From: Pigmentiphaga humi
GTDB taxonomy: Bacteria; Pseudomonadota; Gammaproteobacteria; Burkholderiales; Burkholderiaceae_B
Assembly: GCF_900606115.1 (NCBI RefSeq)
Contig: NZ_UWPJ01000022.1
Span: 62,001 to 126,000, forward strand
Length of the DNA stretch: 64,000 bases
Reading direction: 5' to 3'
Below, in pieces: positions 1 to 9,103 of the stretch. The notes beneath the pieces are model-generated. The model searched no databases. It was not told the origin of the DNA and worked only from the letters and a program-made list of their open reading frames with translations. Position numbers and translations under genes: made by a program. Position 1 is the first letter of the stretch; every line of letters starts with the position of its first letter.

Positions 1-2337
1 GCCAGGCGTGCCGGCGTCCAGCAGCACGCGGTCTATGTCGCGCTGGTCTTGCGGCGTGGAAGCGCCCGCAAACGCCAACGCTGCCGGCCCCAGGTCGAGG
101 TCGAATAGGCGGTTGCCGAGGCGGGATTGGTAGTAGTAGTCGCGCTTGGGCTGCGCGGTGGCGACGATCTCGATCTGCCGCGAATTTAGGCCGAAGCCTT
201 CGTAGATCGTGCGAATCTGCGGCTCGGTCGCCTGCGGGTTCGGCAGGAAGATGCGGCTTGCACAGCTTTCGATGATCGCGGGCGCGATGCTCGAATCCTT
301 GATGTCCGCAAGCGACTGTGTGGCGAAGATGACGCTGACGTTCTTCTTGCGAAGCGTCTTGAGCCACTGCCGGATGCGCGCGGCAAACACGGGGTCATCG
401 AGGAACAGCCACGCTTCATCGAGGATCAGCAGCGTGGGCGCACCGTCAAAGCGTTCATCGAAACGCGCAAAGAGGTAATGCAGCACGGCCATGACGGCGG
501 CCTTGCTGTGCATCAGCTCCTCCATCTCGAAACCCTGCACGTCGGCCATGCCCAGCCGGTCGTGATCGGCATCCAGCAGCTTGCCGTGCGCGCCGCCGAG
601 CACATACGGCGCGAGCGCCTGGCGCAGCGCATTGCTCTGCAACAGCACGGACAGCCCGGTCATCGTGCGCTGCTCCACCGGCGCACCGGCAAGGCTGCCG
701 AGTGCCGACCAGATGGCCGCCTTCTCGTCCGGGCCGACCGCCACGCCTTCGTGCAGCAAGCGCCCCTCGATCCATTCGGCGGCCCAGGTGCGGTAGCCCT
801 CGCGGTCGATGCGGGCGAGCGGCTGGAAGGCGATTTCGCCATCCATGCTCAGGTCGTAGTGCTCGCCGCCCAGCCCGAGGATGGTGGCGCGCATCGAGCG
901 CCCCATGTCGAAGGCGAAGATGCGCGAGCCGCGATAGCGGCGGAACTGCATCGCCAGCGTGGCGAGCAAGACCGACTTGCCCATGCCGGTCGGGCCGGCG
1001 ACCAGCGTGTGGCCCACGTCGCCGATGTGCGTCACCAGCCGGAACGGCGTCGCGCCATCGGTGCGTGTGACGATCAGCGGCGGGCCGCCCAGGTGGTCGT
1101 TCTTCTCCGGCCCGGCCCATACCGCCGACACCGGCATCATGTGCGCCAGGTTCAGCGTCGAGACGATGGGCTGGCGCACGTTGGCGTAGGCGTTGCCGGG
1201 GAGCGAGGACAGCCACGCATCCACGGCATTGAGCGTTTCGGGGATGGTGACAAAGCCCCGGCCCTGGATGACGCGCTCCACCATGCGCAGCTTCTCGTCG
1301 GCTGCGCCGGCGTCCTCGTCCGTGACGGTGACGGTCGCCGTCAGGTAGCCGAAGGCGACTTGATCGCTGCCCAGCTCCTGCAAGGCGGCATCAGCGTCGG
1401 CGGCCTTGTTGTTCGCGTCGGTATCGACCAGCGGGCTTTCCTGCTGGAAGATCGTTTCGCGCAGCAGCGCAATGACGTTCTTGCGCTTGGCAAACCACTG
1501 ACGGCGCAGGCGGGCGAGTTCTTTTTCCGCCTCGGATTTATCCAGGCACAGAAAGCGCGTACTCCAGCGATACCCAAATCCCAGGCGGTTGAGGTCGTCC
1601 AGAATCCCCGGCCAGGTCGAGGTCGGGAAGCCCCGCACCGACACCACACGCAGGTGCCGGTCGCCCAGCATGGGCGCCAAGCCACCGACCAGCGGCGAGT
1701 CGGTCAGCAGCGCGTCGATGTGGAAAGGCACCTCGGGCACGCCGACGCGAAAGCGCCGCGTCGAGATAGTCGAATGCAAATAGGTCAGAGTCTGCGCGTC
1801 GTCCAGCCAGGCGATTTCCGGCATCACGCCATCGAGCAGGTCGAAGACGCGATCCGTTTCCGCGACGAAGGCTTGCAGCCGCTCGCGCCAGTCCACGCCA
1901 CTCGTCGGCGTGTTCTCGTAGAGCATCTTGGCGGCTCGGGCGCGCGATTCCTCGGGCGGCAGGTACACCAGCGTCAGGTGATAGCCGCTCTCGAAGTGGT
2001 GGCCGGTATCCTCGAAGGCCGAGCGGCGTTCTTCGTCCACCAGCCACGAAAGCGGCTCGGAAAAGTCCGAGTGCGGGTAGTCGGCGGCGGCGCGGCGCTC
2101 GGCCTCGATGAACAGCGCCCAGCCCGAACCCAGCCGGCGCAGCGCGTTGTTCAAGCGCGCCGACGTGGCGATCAGCTCGCCTTGCGTTGCACTGTCGAGG
2201 TCAGGCCCGCGAAACCGGGCCGTGCGCTGGAAACTGCCGTCCTTGTTCAAGACGACACCCGGCGCGACCAGTCCGGCCCAGGGCAGCCAGTCGGCGAGCA
2301 GCGCGGGCCGCTGGCGGTATTCGGCGAGGTTCAGCAT
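1..2337 (-). CDS. trbE: TrbE/VirB4 conjugal transfer ATPase, 3' end cut by window edge
   Basis: This is the cytoplasmic ATPase that powers assembly and substrate transfer of the conjugative type IV secretion system. An open frame reads through the whole interval from an ATG at 2335-2337 (MLNLAEYRQRPALLADWLPW) to the window edge, 779 codons, without a stop. The family is usually about 815-850 residues, so only the C-terminus is missing. A Walker A motif GPTGMGKS lies near residues 448-455 (rev-comp around 975-995) and a Walker B motif LLILDEAW lies about 200 residues later. It starts 10 bases after the trbD stop and is the last visible gene of the traG-trb operon. The same interval holds long open frames on both strands, but none resembles a protein. 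Confidence 0.95.
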   Translation of the reverse strand, partial: MLNLAEYRQRPALLADWLPWAGLVAPGVVLNKDGSFQRTARFRGPDLDSATQGELIATSARLNNALRRLGSGWALFIEAERRAAADYPHSDFSEPLSWLVDEERRSAFEDTGHHFESGYHLTLVYLPPEESRARAAKMLYENTPTSGVDWRERLQAFVAETDRVFDLLDGVMPEIAWLDDAQTLTYLHSTISTRRFRVGVPEVPFHIDALLTDSPLVGGLAPMLGDRHLRVVSVRGFPTSTWPGILDDLNRLGFGYRWSTRFLCLDKSEAEKELARLRRQWFAKRKNVIALLRETIFQQESPLVDTDANNKAADADAALQELGSDQVAFGYLTATVTVTDEDAGAADEKLRMVERVIQGRGFVTIPETLNAVDAWLSSLPGNAYANVRQPIVSTLNLAHMMPVSAVWAGPEKNDHLGGPPLIVTRTDGATPFRLVTHIGDVGHTLVAGPTGMGKSVLLATLAMQFRRYRGSRIFAFDMGRSMRATILGLGGEHYDLSMDGEIAFQPLARIDREGYRTWAAEWIEGRLLHEGVAVGPDEKAAIWSALGSLAGAPVEQRTMTGLSVLLQSNALRQALAPYVLGGAHGKLLDADHDRLGMADVQGFEMEELMHSKAAVMAVLHYLFARFDERFDGAPTLLILDEAWLFLDDPVFAARIRQWLKTLRKKNVSVIFATQSLADIKDSSIAPAIIESCASRIFLPNPQATEPQIRTIYEGFGLNSRQIEIVATAQPKRDYYYQSRLGNRLFDLDLGPAALAFAGASTPQDQRDIDRVLLDAGTPG

Positions 2338-2347
2338 GGCGGCCCCC

Positions 2348-2620
2348 TCACACGTCCAGCAGCGGGCGGTGTTTGATGTGCCGGGCGAACACGGCCATGA
2401 ACTGCGGATCGACGCGCGCACCCCATACCGCCAGCGAATGGCCGACGATCCAAAGCACGACGCCCGGAATCCACAGTTGCAGGCCCAGCCCGACGGCGGC
2501 GGCCAGCGTCCCGTTGGCAATCGCCACGGTGCGCGGTGCGCCGCCCAGCAAGATCGGCTCGGTGAGCGAGCGATGCAGCGGCACCTCGAACCCGGCTGCG
2601 AAGCTATCCGGGGCGCTCAT
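2348..2620 (-). CDS. trbD: TrbD/VirB3-like conjugal transfer membrane protein
   Basis: This 90-residue protein is the VirB3-like inner-membrane component of the mating pore and works with TrbE. Two hydrophobic segments lie at about residues 33-50 and 51-66, followed by a short polar tail ending HIKHRPLLDV. The start is the ATG at 2618-2620, whose bases overlap the trbC stop in an ATGA arrangement. A longer open frame extends upstream, but that part lies inside trbC and trbB and is not real protein. Size and position between trbC and trbE match the Trb operon. Confidence 0.93.
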   Translation of the reverse strand: MSAPDSFAAGFEVPLHRSLTEPILLGGAPRTVAIANGTLAAAVGLGLQLWIPGVVLWIVGHSLAVWGARVDPQFMAVFARHIKHRPLLDV

Positions 2621-3003
2621 ACGACAGCCCCGCCCGAGAACGAAAAGAACGATAGGAAGAAGCTCGAAGCCGCGAACGCGATGGACAGGCCGAACACGAT
2701 CTGGATCAGCTTGCGGAAACCGCCCGACGTGTCGCCGAAGGCCAGCGCGAGGCCCGTGGCGATGATGATGATGACGGCCACGATGCGTGCCACCGGCCCC
2801 TGGATGGATTCGAGGATGGATTGCAGCGGGCCTTCCCACGGCATCGAGGAACCGGCGGCCTGCGCGGTTCCGGCCAGGAACAGCAGCAGCGCGGCCAGCA
2901 GCAGCCCTTGCCCCGCAGGGCGGCCCAGGCAGCGCAGCCGCGCGAGGATGGACAGGTGCGAAGGCGGATTTACGGAAACACGGAAGGCATGGGCGTGCGT
3001 CAT
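2617..3003 (-). CDS. trbC: TrbC/VirB2 conjugative pilin precursor
   Basis: This 128-residue protein is the precursor of the major conjugative pilin. It has a long N-terminal signal region ending near AGTAQAAG (residues 44-51), followed by two hydrophobic segments at about residues 71-90 and 98-118, the usual VirB2/TrbC hairpin layout. The ATG at 3001-3003 overlaps the trbB stop and the stop overlaps the trbD start, so translation of the three genes is probably coupled. In related systems a TraF peptidase trims and cyclises this pilin; a traF gene is present at 14475-15074. Confidence 0.93.
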   Translation of the reverse strand: MTHAHAFRVSVNPPSHLSILARLRCLGRPAGQGLLLAALLLFLAGTAQAAGSSMPWEGPLQSILESIQGPVARIVAVIIIIATGLALAFGDTSGGFRKLIQIVFGLSIAFAASSFFLSFFSFSGGAVV

Positions 3004-4058
3004 GGCAGTTCTCCAGAGGGATTGAGGGACGGGGATGAGGAAGTCGCCGCAGCGGATGCGGCATCGGGAACTGGCGACAGCTCGGGAAACGGCGTGTCCA
3101 TCGCATCCGCCAGTTGGTAGCCAACGCCGTCGAAGCCGACGACGCGGGCGATGCTCTCGATGCGGCGCTTCCGTCCGCGCCCGGCGATGTGGATCACCAC
3201 GTTGACCGCCTCGGCGATCAGCGCACGCGGCGGGTTCACCGCCACTTCGAGAATCAGTTGCTCCATGCGCAGCAGCGCGCCCAGCGCGGAACCGGCGTGG
3301 ATCGTGGCGATGCCGCCGGGATGGCCTGTGCCCCACACCTTGATGAGATCTAGTGCCTCGGCTCCGCGCACCTCGCCGACGACGACGCGATCAGGCCGCA
3401 GGCGCATGGATGAGCGCACCAGCTCGGTCATGGACACCACGCCGGAGCGCGTGCGTAGCGGCACGTGGTCGCGGGCGACGCATTGCAGTTCCACGGTGTC
3501 TTCGAGCACCAGTACGCGGTCGCCGGTGGCGGCTATCTCGGCCAACAGCGCGTTCGCCAAGGTCGTCTTGCCGCTGCTGGTGGCCCCGGCGATCAAGACG
3601 TTCTGGCGCTCGCGCACGGCGCGCACCAGAAAGCCTGCCTGGGCGGCGGTCATCATTCCGTCCACGACGTACCGCTCCAGCGGGATCACGCCGATGGCGC
3701 GCTTGCGCAGCGCGAAGGCCGGCCCCGGCGCGGCGGGCGGCAAGATGCCCTCGAAGCGTTCGCCGGTTTCGGGCAGTTCGGCGGACAGCAGCGGCTGGCC
3801 GCGATGCACCTCCGCGCCGACGTGGGTCGCGACCAGGCGGATGATTCGCTCGCCATCGGCTTCGGGCAGCTCCACGCCCATAGGCGCGCGGCCCGACGAC
3901 AGGCGATCCACCCAAAGGGTGCGGTCGGGGTTGAGCATGATTTCCACCACGTCGGGGTCTTCGAGCGCGGTGGCGATTAGCGGCCCCATTGCCGTGCGCA
4001 GCATCTGGATGCGCCGGTCGAGCGACGTGGCACTCATGGATTGGGGAACGGCACTCAT
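3000..4058 (-). CDS. trbB: TrbB/VirB11 secretion ATPase
   Basis: This is a hexameric cytoplasmic ATPase of the VirB11/PulE class that drives pilus and secretion-channel assembly. The 352-residue protein carries a Walker A motif GATSSGKT at residues 158-165, then an Asp-box region (LVLEDTVELQ) and a Walker B/His-box region (VVGEVRGAEALDL, GGIATIHAGSA). The first ATG (4056-4058) is chosen because it overlaps the stop of the preceding RHH gene as ATGA; a second in-frame ATG seven codons later (MSATSLDRR) is the start used in some relatives. It belongs to the traG-trb operon. Confidence 0.95.
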   Translation of the reverse strand: MSAVPQSMSATSLDRRIQMLRTAMGPLIATALEDPDVVEIMLNPDRTLWVDRLSSGRAPMGVELPEADGERIIRLVATHVGAEVHRGQPLLSAELPETGERFEGILPPAAPGPAFALRKRAIGVIPLERYVVDGMMTAAQAGFLVRAVRERQNVLIAGATSSGKTTLANALLAEIAATGDRVLVLEDTVELQCVARDHVPLRTRSGVVSMTELVRSSMRLRPDRVVVGEVRGAEALDLIKVWGTGHPGGIATIHAGSALGALLRMEQLILEVAVNPPRALIAEAVNVVIHIAGRGRKRRIESIARVVGFDGVGYQLADAMDTPFPELSPVPDAASAAATSSSPSLNPSGELP

Positions 4059-4516
4059 GACGCACGCTCCCGCGCCTGAGCCGCTGCGGCGGCGTCCTCC
4101 ATCCGCATCGGGTCGGGGTGCAGTTCCTCCACCACGTCGCGCACCAGGCTGCGTCCGCGCATCAGGTGGCGGCCAAGCTGCTCGGTGAACTGCTCGAAGC
4201 GCGCCTTGCCCTGAGCACGGGCCGCGTCTTGGTGCGCTTCGGGAACCGGCGTGCTGACGGTCAGGTAGTAGCGGATGAAAAGCGCCAGCGTCTCGATGGC
4301 GATGTTCTGGTCGCGCTCCATGCGCTCGGCCTGGCGCGACAGCCGATCAAGGCGCTTGGCGATAGCGGCCTCGCGCTGGTCGGCGGCATCGGGCGACAGC
4401 CACGATGCGAGCGCCGCCGCGACGATGGATGACTTGGACACGCCTTTCTTGGCGGCCAGTTCATCGAGCCGCTGGGCGTGCTCGGGCTGAATAAAGAGGT
4501 TCAGGCGGTAGCTCAT
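4055..4516 (-). CDS. Ribbon-helix-helix (CopG/Arc-type) regulator in the tra operon
   Basis: The N-terminal 45 residues (MSYRLNLFIQPEHAQRLDEL onward) have the beta strand plus two helices of a ribbon-helix-helix DNA-binding domain; the remaining about 100 residues are helical and charged with no recognised motif. The gene lies between traG and trbB, overlapping both by 4 bases, a constant place for a CopG-annotated gene in Tn4371-type elements. It probably autoregulates the transfer operon, or contacts DNA near oriT as RHH accessory proteins do in other plasmids. The role is inference; the fold and position are clear. Confidence 0.85.
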   Translation of the reverse strand: MSYRLNLFIQPEHAQRLDELAAKKGVSKSSIVAAALASWLSPDAADQREAAIAKRLDRLSRQAERMERDQNIAIETLALFIRYYLTVSTPVPEAHQDAARAQGKARFEQFTEQLGRHLMRGRSLVRDVVEELHPDPMRMEDAAAAAQARERAS

Positions 4517-6516
4517 AGCTCGATTCCGTCGTTGGGGTCGAGGGACGCCAGCCGGGCCACGCGCTGCATGGGCGGATCAAGCTGGCGAGGAAGGGGAAGC
4601 GGCAGGTCGTCGTCGTCATCGAGCAGCGCCAGGTCGGCCGCGGGCGCGGCCAGCTCGGGGTCGTAGGCGACGGTTTCGGAAAGCTCTGGCTGACGGCGCG
4701 GGCCGCCGTCGTCAGTGCTGGCCGGGAAGCCCTCGGCTTCTCCGGCGGCAGGCGGAGTCAGCACGGCGGGGATCGCCAAGCCGCTCCAGTCGTCAGCGCG
4801 CGCAGGCGGCGCGTCCGCGTACTGCCCGTCCGCCAGCGCAGGCGGCGGCATGACACGCTGCTTGAAATTGGTGTCGGCGTAGTAGCGCAGCTTCGTGGCC
4901 TTGATGGGGGCCACGCTGGACACCATCACCACGGCCTCATCGGGCGGAAGCTGCATGACTTCACCCGGCGTCAGCAGCGGGCGGGCCGTCTCTTGACGCG
5001 ACACCATGAGGTGGCCCAGCCACGGCGCGAGCCGGTGGCCTGCGTAGTTGCGCTGGGCGCGCAGCTCGGTCGCGGTGCCCAGCGTCTCGGAGATGCGCTT
5101 CGCTGTGCGTTCGTCGTTCGTGGCGAACGTCACGCGCACATGGCAGTTGTCGAGGATGGAGTGGTTCTGCCCATACGCCTTGTCGATCTGGTTGAGCGAC
5201 TGCGCGATGAGGAAGCTGCGGATGCCGTAGCCCGCCATGAAGGCCAAGGCCGTCTCGAAGAAGTCGAGCCGGCCCAAGGCCGGGAACTCGTCGAGCATCA
5301 GCAGCAGCTTGTGCCTGCGCGCTATGCCGTCCGAGCCGTCCAGCGATTCGGTCAGGCGCCGGCCGATCTGGTTGAGGATCAGGCGGATGAGCGGCTTTGT
5401 GCGGCTGATGTCCGAAGGCGGCACCACCAGGTACAGCGACACCGGGTGCTCGGCGGAGATGAGATCGGCGATGCGCCAGTCGCAGCGCGACGTGACTTCG
5501 GCCACCGTGGGATCACGATAGAGGCCCAAGAACGACATGGCGGTGCTCAACACGCCGGAACGCTCGTTGTCCGACTTGTTGAGCACTTCGCGCGCCGCCG
5601 AAGCGACGACGGGATGCGGGCCATCGCCGAGATGCGGCGTGGTCATCATCCGGTGCAAGGTCAGCTCGAAGGGGCTGGCCGGGTCACTGAGGAAGTTGGC
5701 GACGCCGCGCAGCGTCTTGTCTTCGCTCGCGTAGAGCACATGCAGGATGGCCCCGACCAGCAGCGCGTGAGAGGTCTTTTCCCAATGGTTGCGCTTCTCC
5801 AGCGCGCCTTCGGGATCGACCAGAATGTCCGCGATGTTCTGCACGTCGCGCACTTCATGCGCGCCGCGCCGTACCTCCAGCAGCGGGTTGTAGGCCGCCG
5901 ACTTCGCATCGGTCGGGTTGAACAGCAGGCAATGGCTGAAACGGCTGCGCCAGCCGGCGGTGATCTGCCAGTTCTCGCCCTTGATGTCGTGGATGACCGC
6001 TGAAGCCGGCCAGCTCAACAAGGTGGGCACCACCAGGCCGACACCCTTGCCGCTGCGCGTGGGCGCGAAGGTCAGGACGTGCTCTGGCCCTTCATGGCGC
6101 AGGTACTGGCGGTCGTGCTGGCCGAGGAACACGCCCGCTGGCTGCGTGAGGCCCGCCTTGCGAATGTCCTGCGCGTTCGCCCAGCGGGCCGACCCGTAGG
6201 TCGTGACCAGGCGTGCCTGCCGCGAGCGCCAGACCGACATGGCAATGGCGACGGCCACGGCGACCATGCCACTGCTGCCCGCGATGGCTCCGCCGGTGTC
6301 GAAGGTTTCCGGGGTATAGGCGCCGTAAGAAAACCACCACTCAAACAGCTTCCACGGGTGATAGATCGGCGTGCCAAGAAGATCGAACCAAGGCGAGCCA
6401 AGGCGTACTTGATAGCCAAGGGCTGCTGCTGTCCATTGTGTGGCGCCCCACACTCCGGCGATCACGATGCCGAATACCACGGCGATCTGACCGAATAGCA
6501 CGTTCGTCCCTTGCAT
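4513..6516 (-). CDS. traG: TraG/VirD4 type IV coupling protein
   Basis: This inner-membrane ATPase brings the relaxosome to the mating channel. The 667-residue protein has N-terminal transmembrane segments (about residues 5-32 and 78-96), a Walker A motif APTRSGKG at residues 151-158, and a Walker B/DEFPALGRL motif near residue 415. The C-terminal about 100 residues are acidic and proline-rich. A clear ribosome binding site (GGAGG) lies 9 bases upstream of the ATG at 6514-6516. It is the first gene of the operon that continues through trbE. A minus-strand terminator at about 6680-6710 separates it from eexN, so its promoter should lie within 6517-6680. Confidence 0.95.
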   Translation of the reverse strand: MQGTNVLFGQIAVVFGIVIAGVWGATQWTAAALGYQVRLGSPWFDLLGTPIYHPWKLFEWWFSYGAYTPETFDTGGAIAGSSGMVAVAVAIAMSVWRSRQARLVTTYGSARWANAQDIRKAGLTQPAGVFLGQHDRQYLRHEGPEHVLTFAPTRSGKGVGLVVPTLLSWPASAVIHDIKGENWQITAGWRSRFSHCLLFNPTDAKSAAYNPLLEVRRGAHEVRDVQNIADILVDPEGALEKRNHWEKTSHALLVGAILHVLYASEDKTLRGVANFLSDPASPFELTLHRMMTTPHLGDGPHPVVASAAREVLNKSDNERSGVLSTAMSFLGLYRDPTVAEVTSRCDWRIADLISAEHPVSLYLVVPPSDISRTKPLIRLILNQIGRRLTESLDGSDGIARRHKLLLMLDEFPALGRLDFFETALAFMAGYGIRSFLIAQSLNQIDKAYGQNHSILDNCHVRVTFATNDERTAKRISETLGTATELRAQRNYAGHRLAPWLGHLMVSRQETARPLLTPGEVMQLPPDEAVVMVSSVAPIKATKLRYYADTNFKQRVMPPPALADGQYADAPPARADDWSGLAIPAVLTPPAAGEAEGFPASTDDGGPRRQPELSETVAYDPELAAPAADLALLDDDDDLPLPLPRQLDPPMQRVARLASLDPNDGIEL

Positions 6517-6560
6517 GACCTCGCCTCCGATTTCTCCTGCGCTGATTCCTCATGGAAAAA

Positions 6561-6580
6561 GCGGCACACGGACGTGCCGC
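6561..6580. other. Perfect hairpin upstream of traG
   Basis: GCGGCAC (6561-6567) pairs with GTGCCGC (6574-6580) around a 6-base loop. It lies 45 bases upstream of the traG start, between that start and the terminator of the preceding operon. With no T-run, an operator or 5'-UTR element for traG expression is more likely than a terminator. This is inference. Confidence 0.4.
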
Positions 6581-6674
6581 AGGCGTCAGGATCGGTGCCG
6601 GGCCAGTGCCGGTCAAAGACCGTTTAGGACAGAAAGGTCGAACAAAAAGAAAGAATTAGCGCACTGGCGAGCCA

Positions 6675-6710
6675 AAGAAAAACGCCGCAAGCGCGGGCGC
6701 ATTGCGGCGT
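6675..6710 (-). terminator. Rho-independent terminator of the lysR-eexN operon
   Basis: On the minus strand a perfect 9-base stem (ACGCCGCAA 6682-6690 with TTGCGGCGT 6702-6710) is followed by a T-rich tract (plus-strand AAAGAAAAA at 6675-6683). It lies about 45 bases after the eexN stop and in front of traG. Confidence 0.8.
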
Positions 6711-6752
6711 GTTGGGCGGAAAAATGAAGGTAATGCGGCGAACCGACAACAA

Positions 6753-7031
6753 TCAGAACTTGGGCGATTCCTTCGGTGGCGTGTACGGGGTTTCTCCGTC
6801 GCCATAGAACCGCTTGCGCGTGGCTTCGGCGACCCGATTACACAGCACGTCGCCCAGCTTGGCACGGTCGGTTTTGCATTGCTGGCGCAGCTCCTTGAGC
6901 CGTTCGGGGTTGGCTGCCAGTTCTTCCACCGTCGGGATATTTGCCTCCGAATCGGCGGCTTTCTGCGGCGCCTCGGATTGGCCGCAGGCGGTCAATGCGG
7001 CCGCCAGCAAGAAAGGAATGGTCTTCTTCAC
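6753..7031 (-). CDS. EexN-like entry-exclusion lipoprotein
   Basis: This 92-residue protein has a signal peptide and a lipobox ending LTAC (Cys at residue 16), so it should be a lipoprotein anchored on the periplasmic face of a membrane. The mature part (TVEELAANPERLKELRQQC, then a second Cys and a GDGE-type C-terminus) matches the EexN/TrbK-type exclusion lipoproteins that stop a second copy of the element entering the cell. The start is GTG at 7029-7031, overlapping the lysR stop, with GGAGGT 11 bases upstream inside lysR. The family match is from the residue pattern; exclusion activity is inferred from the family. Confidence 0.8.
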   Translation of the reverse strand: MKKTIPFLLAAALTACGQSEAPQKAADSEANIPTVEELAANPERLKELRQQCKTDRAKLGDVLCNRVAEATRKRFYGDGETPYTPPKESPKF

Positions 7032-7972
7032 GGCGTAGGTACCTCCGGTAGGTCAAGAGTATGGCCCGTGATGGGCCGGGGAGATTCCGGTGATTCGATA
7101 GCCTGCACACGTTTAATGAAGCGTGTCAGCACATCGGAGGGGAAATTCTCTGGGCGGAGCAGGTACGTCGTCAGCGGCGGTACACGGGACGCCAGTGGTC
7201 GCGCTACCACGCCCGGTTCACGGCTTGCGACAATGTGCGCTGCACCCGCCAGGCCAAGTGCGAAGCCTGCCGATACGAGCGCCATCATCAGGTCGCAGGA
7301 AGCGACCCGCTCCGCAATTAGCGGCTCCATGTCCGCCCGACGCAGCACTCGATCAACGTGTTTGGCATGGCCTTCGCACACTTGCGGGTCGCACAAGACA
7401 AGCGGGTAGCGCAGCAACTCATCCAGAGGGATGCGTTTGTGGGCCAATAGCGGATGCCTCGCCGGCACCGCCACCATAAGCGGATCGCTCCAAGCCGGTA
7501 AAGCGACGATGCCATCGCCTGCCTCCCTGGACTGCGCGAATCCTACGTCGTACAGATCGTCATGTAGTCCCTTGATCTGTTGTGACAGTGGCACCTCGAA
7601 GAATCGGATTTCGACCTCTGGTTCTTCTTGTCGGCAGACGGCGAGCAAAGCAGATAGGCGTGACGGGGTGATGCCGTCGGACAGCGCCACGCGCAACTGT
7701 CCATGAAATCCATTGGCCGCTGCCCTCACACTGTCCCGTGCTTGTTCCAAGGCGGCGAAGACGCGGCGCACGTGCTCCAGAAACAGTTTCCCGGCGCGGG
7801 TGAGTTGAGTGCTGCGAGTGGTTCGAGCAAACAGCACAACGCCCAGTTCTTCTTCCAACTCTTTGATAGCACGCGACAACGGTGATTGCTCGATGTGCAG
7901 CTTCTCCGCGGCGCGGCCGAAGTGGAGTTCTTCGGCTACGGCCCAGAAATAGCGTAGATGGCGCAACTCCAT
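7028..7972 (-). CDS. LysR-family transcriptional regulator in ICE cargo region
   Basis: This 314-residue protein starts MELRHLRYFWAVAEELHFGR, a typical LysR N-terminus. A winged HTH (about residues 17-60, AAEKLHIEQSPLSRAIKELE) is followed by a substrate-binding domain. The ATG at 7970-7972 is chosen because the family begins here; the upstream extension of the open frame is unlike LysR. Its stop overlaps the GTG of eexN, so an exclusion lipoprotein is coupled to a LysR gene, an unusual pairing. Possible targets are the uspA-sulP pair on its 5' side or the transfer genes. No effector can be read from the sequence. Confidence 0.88.
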   Translation of the reverse strand: MELRHLRYFWAVAEELHFGRAAEKLHIEQSPLSRAIKELEEELGVVLFARTTRSTQLTRAGKLFLEHVRRVFAALEQARDSVRAAANGFHGQLRVALSDGITPSRLSALLAVCRQEEPEVEIRFFEVPLSQQIKGLHDDLYDVGFAQSREAGDGIVALPAWSDPLMVAVPARHPLLAHKRIPLDELLRYPLVLCDPQVCEGHAKHVDRVLRRADMEPLIAERVASCDLMMALVSAGFALGLAGAAHIVASREPGVVARPLASRVPPLTTYLLRPENFPSDVLTRFIKRVQAIESPESPRPITGHTLDLPEVPTP

Positions 7973-8224
7973 GAGAACTTCCCTATATATAGGCGTGTGC
8001 CGCCTTCTCCACGCGCATGCATATCTACAGCCTTGTCGCTCTGAAACTGTCAACGCGCTAGCAGAGCGTGTAATCAGACCGAGTTGTCGTAACTGAAAAA
8101 CTCAAATGTTCGTGTTGCCGACCAACTTATCTTTAGGCCCTCACGATGCAGATTGACTACCCCATCAGGCGGCAATGGGGCCTCGTTCCAAAACAGACGA
8201 CTGCCTTGTGGCGATCGCCTCTTG

Positions 8225-9088
8225 CTACCGCAGTAAGAGCGTTGGAATGCGTGACGAGCGCAATAAGTCCGTCGTCTTGCTTCCAAATAGCAGGCCGCGC
8301 AGTGGTGAATGACCAAATGCGCCCATGATGAGCATGTCAATGGACTGTTCTTTCACTGCCGTTGCAATCACTGTTTCGGCATCTCCGGGAACCAGTGAAA
8401 CCGTCACCTCGAAGCCTGCTGCTTTCAGGGTGTCCCTGGCCCAATCAAGCGATTTGGGTGCGTCTCTGCTTTGCTTGCCGGACATCAGCAATAGGATGGG
8501 CAATCCGCGAAACAGCGGGCTGCCCGCCACCATTTCAACGCCGCGCCGTGTGACGGTGCCGCCATCGAAGGCGATCATCACCCGTTGGGGCGCCTTGAAG
8601 TCTTCGGTCACGGTCAGGATGGGGCGATTCAGAGCGCGAACCAGATGCTCGACATGATGGCCCAGCTCACGTCGCGCCACTTCGGCCCCTGCACCTCGTC
8701 GGCCCAGCACTAACAGACGCACGCCTTGCGCCTGTTCCACCACTGTGTCTTCCAGTGCGCCGTGACGCTGCCGCACATCGACGCGCGCCGCACCCGCCGC
8801 CAATGCGCGTTCGCGCAGTTGGTTCAGGAACAGCCGGCCTTGCTCTCTCGCGCTCTTGGCGCGTGCTTCGTCCTCGGCTGACAGTTGTGCCAACAGGCTT
8901 TCCTGAGCGTCGACGCCGATGGCACCGCTGTGGTCGTCGCCCGGTCCCCGCTCGGGATGGCTGTCGATCACGTGTAGGAACTCCAGCGGTGCATCCATGC
9001 GGTGGGCCGCCCAGGCCGCGCAGTGGGCCACATGAACCGCGTATCGTGATTGATCGACGCAAGCCAGCACCTTATTCTCGTTTTTCAT
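8225..9088 (-). CDS. Tandem universal stress protein (UspA family)
   Basis: This 287-residue cytoplasmic protein has two Usp domains (about 1-145 and 165-287). The second has the complete nucleotide-binding signature G-2x-G-9x-GS (GAFG ... FGS, near residues 258-272). The first has a degenerate version (LGRRGAG), so only one domain may bind ATP. It follows the SulP permease gene with a 15-base gap and the same direction, so the two are almost certainly co-transcribed. Usp/SulP pairs are known in proteobacteria, where the Usp protein is thought to modulate the transporter; here that is inference. Confidence 0.9.
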   Translation of the reverse strand: MKNENKVLACVDQSRYAVHVAHCAAWAAHRMDAPLEFLHVIDSHPERGPGDDHSGAIGVDAQESLLAQLSAEDEARAKSAREQGRLFLNQLRERALAAGAARVDVRQRHGALEDTVVEQAQGVRLLVLGRRGAGAEVARRELGHHVEHLVRALNRPILTVTEDFKAPQRVMIAFDGGTVTRRGVEMVAGSPLFRGLPILLLMSGKQSRDAPKSLDWARDTLKAAGFEVTVSLVPGDAETVIATAVKEQSIDMLIMGAFGHSPLRGLLFGSKTTDLLRSSRIPTLLLR

Positions 9089-9103
9089 GATCCGTTCTCC
9101 TTG

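Noticed and set aside
478-2376. 632-codon plus-strand open frame
   Set aside because: Antisense to trbE, whose minus-strand frame has intact Walker motifs; the translation is His/Gln/Arg-rich with no family pattern.
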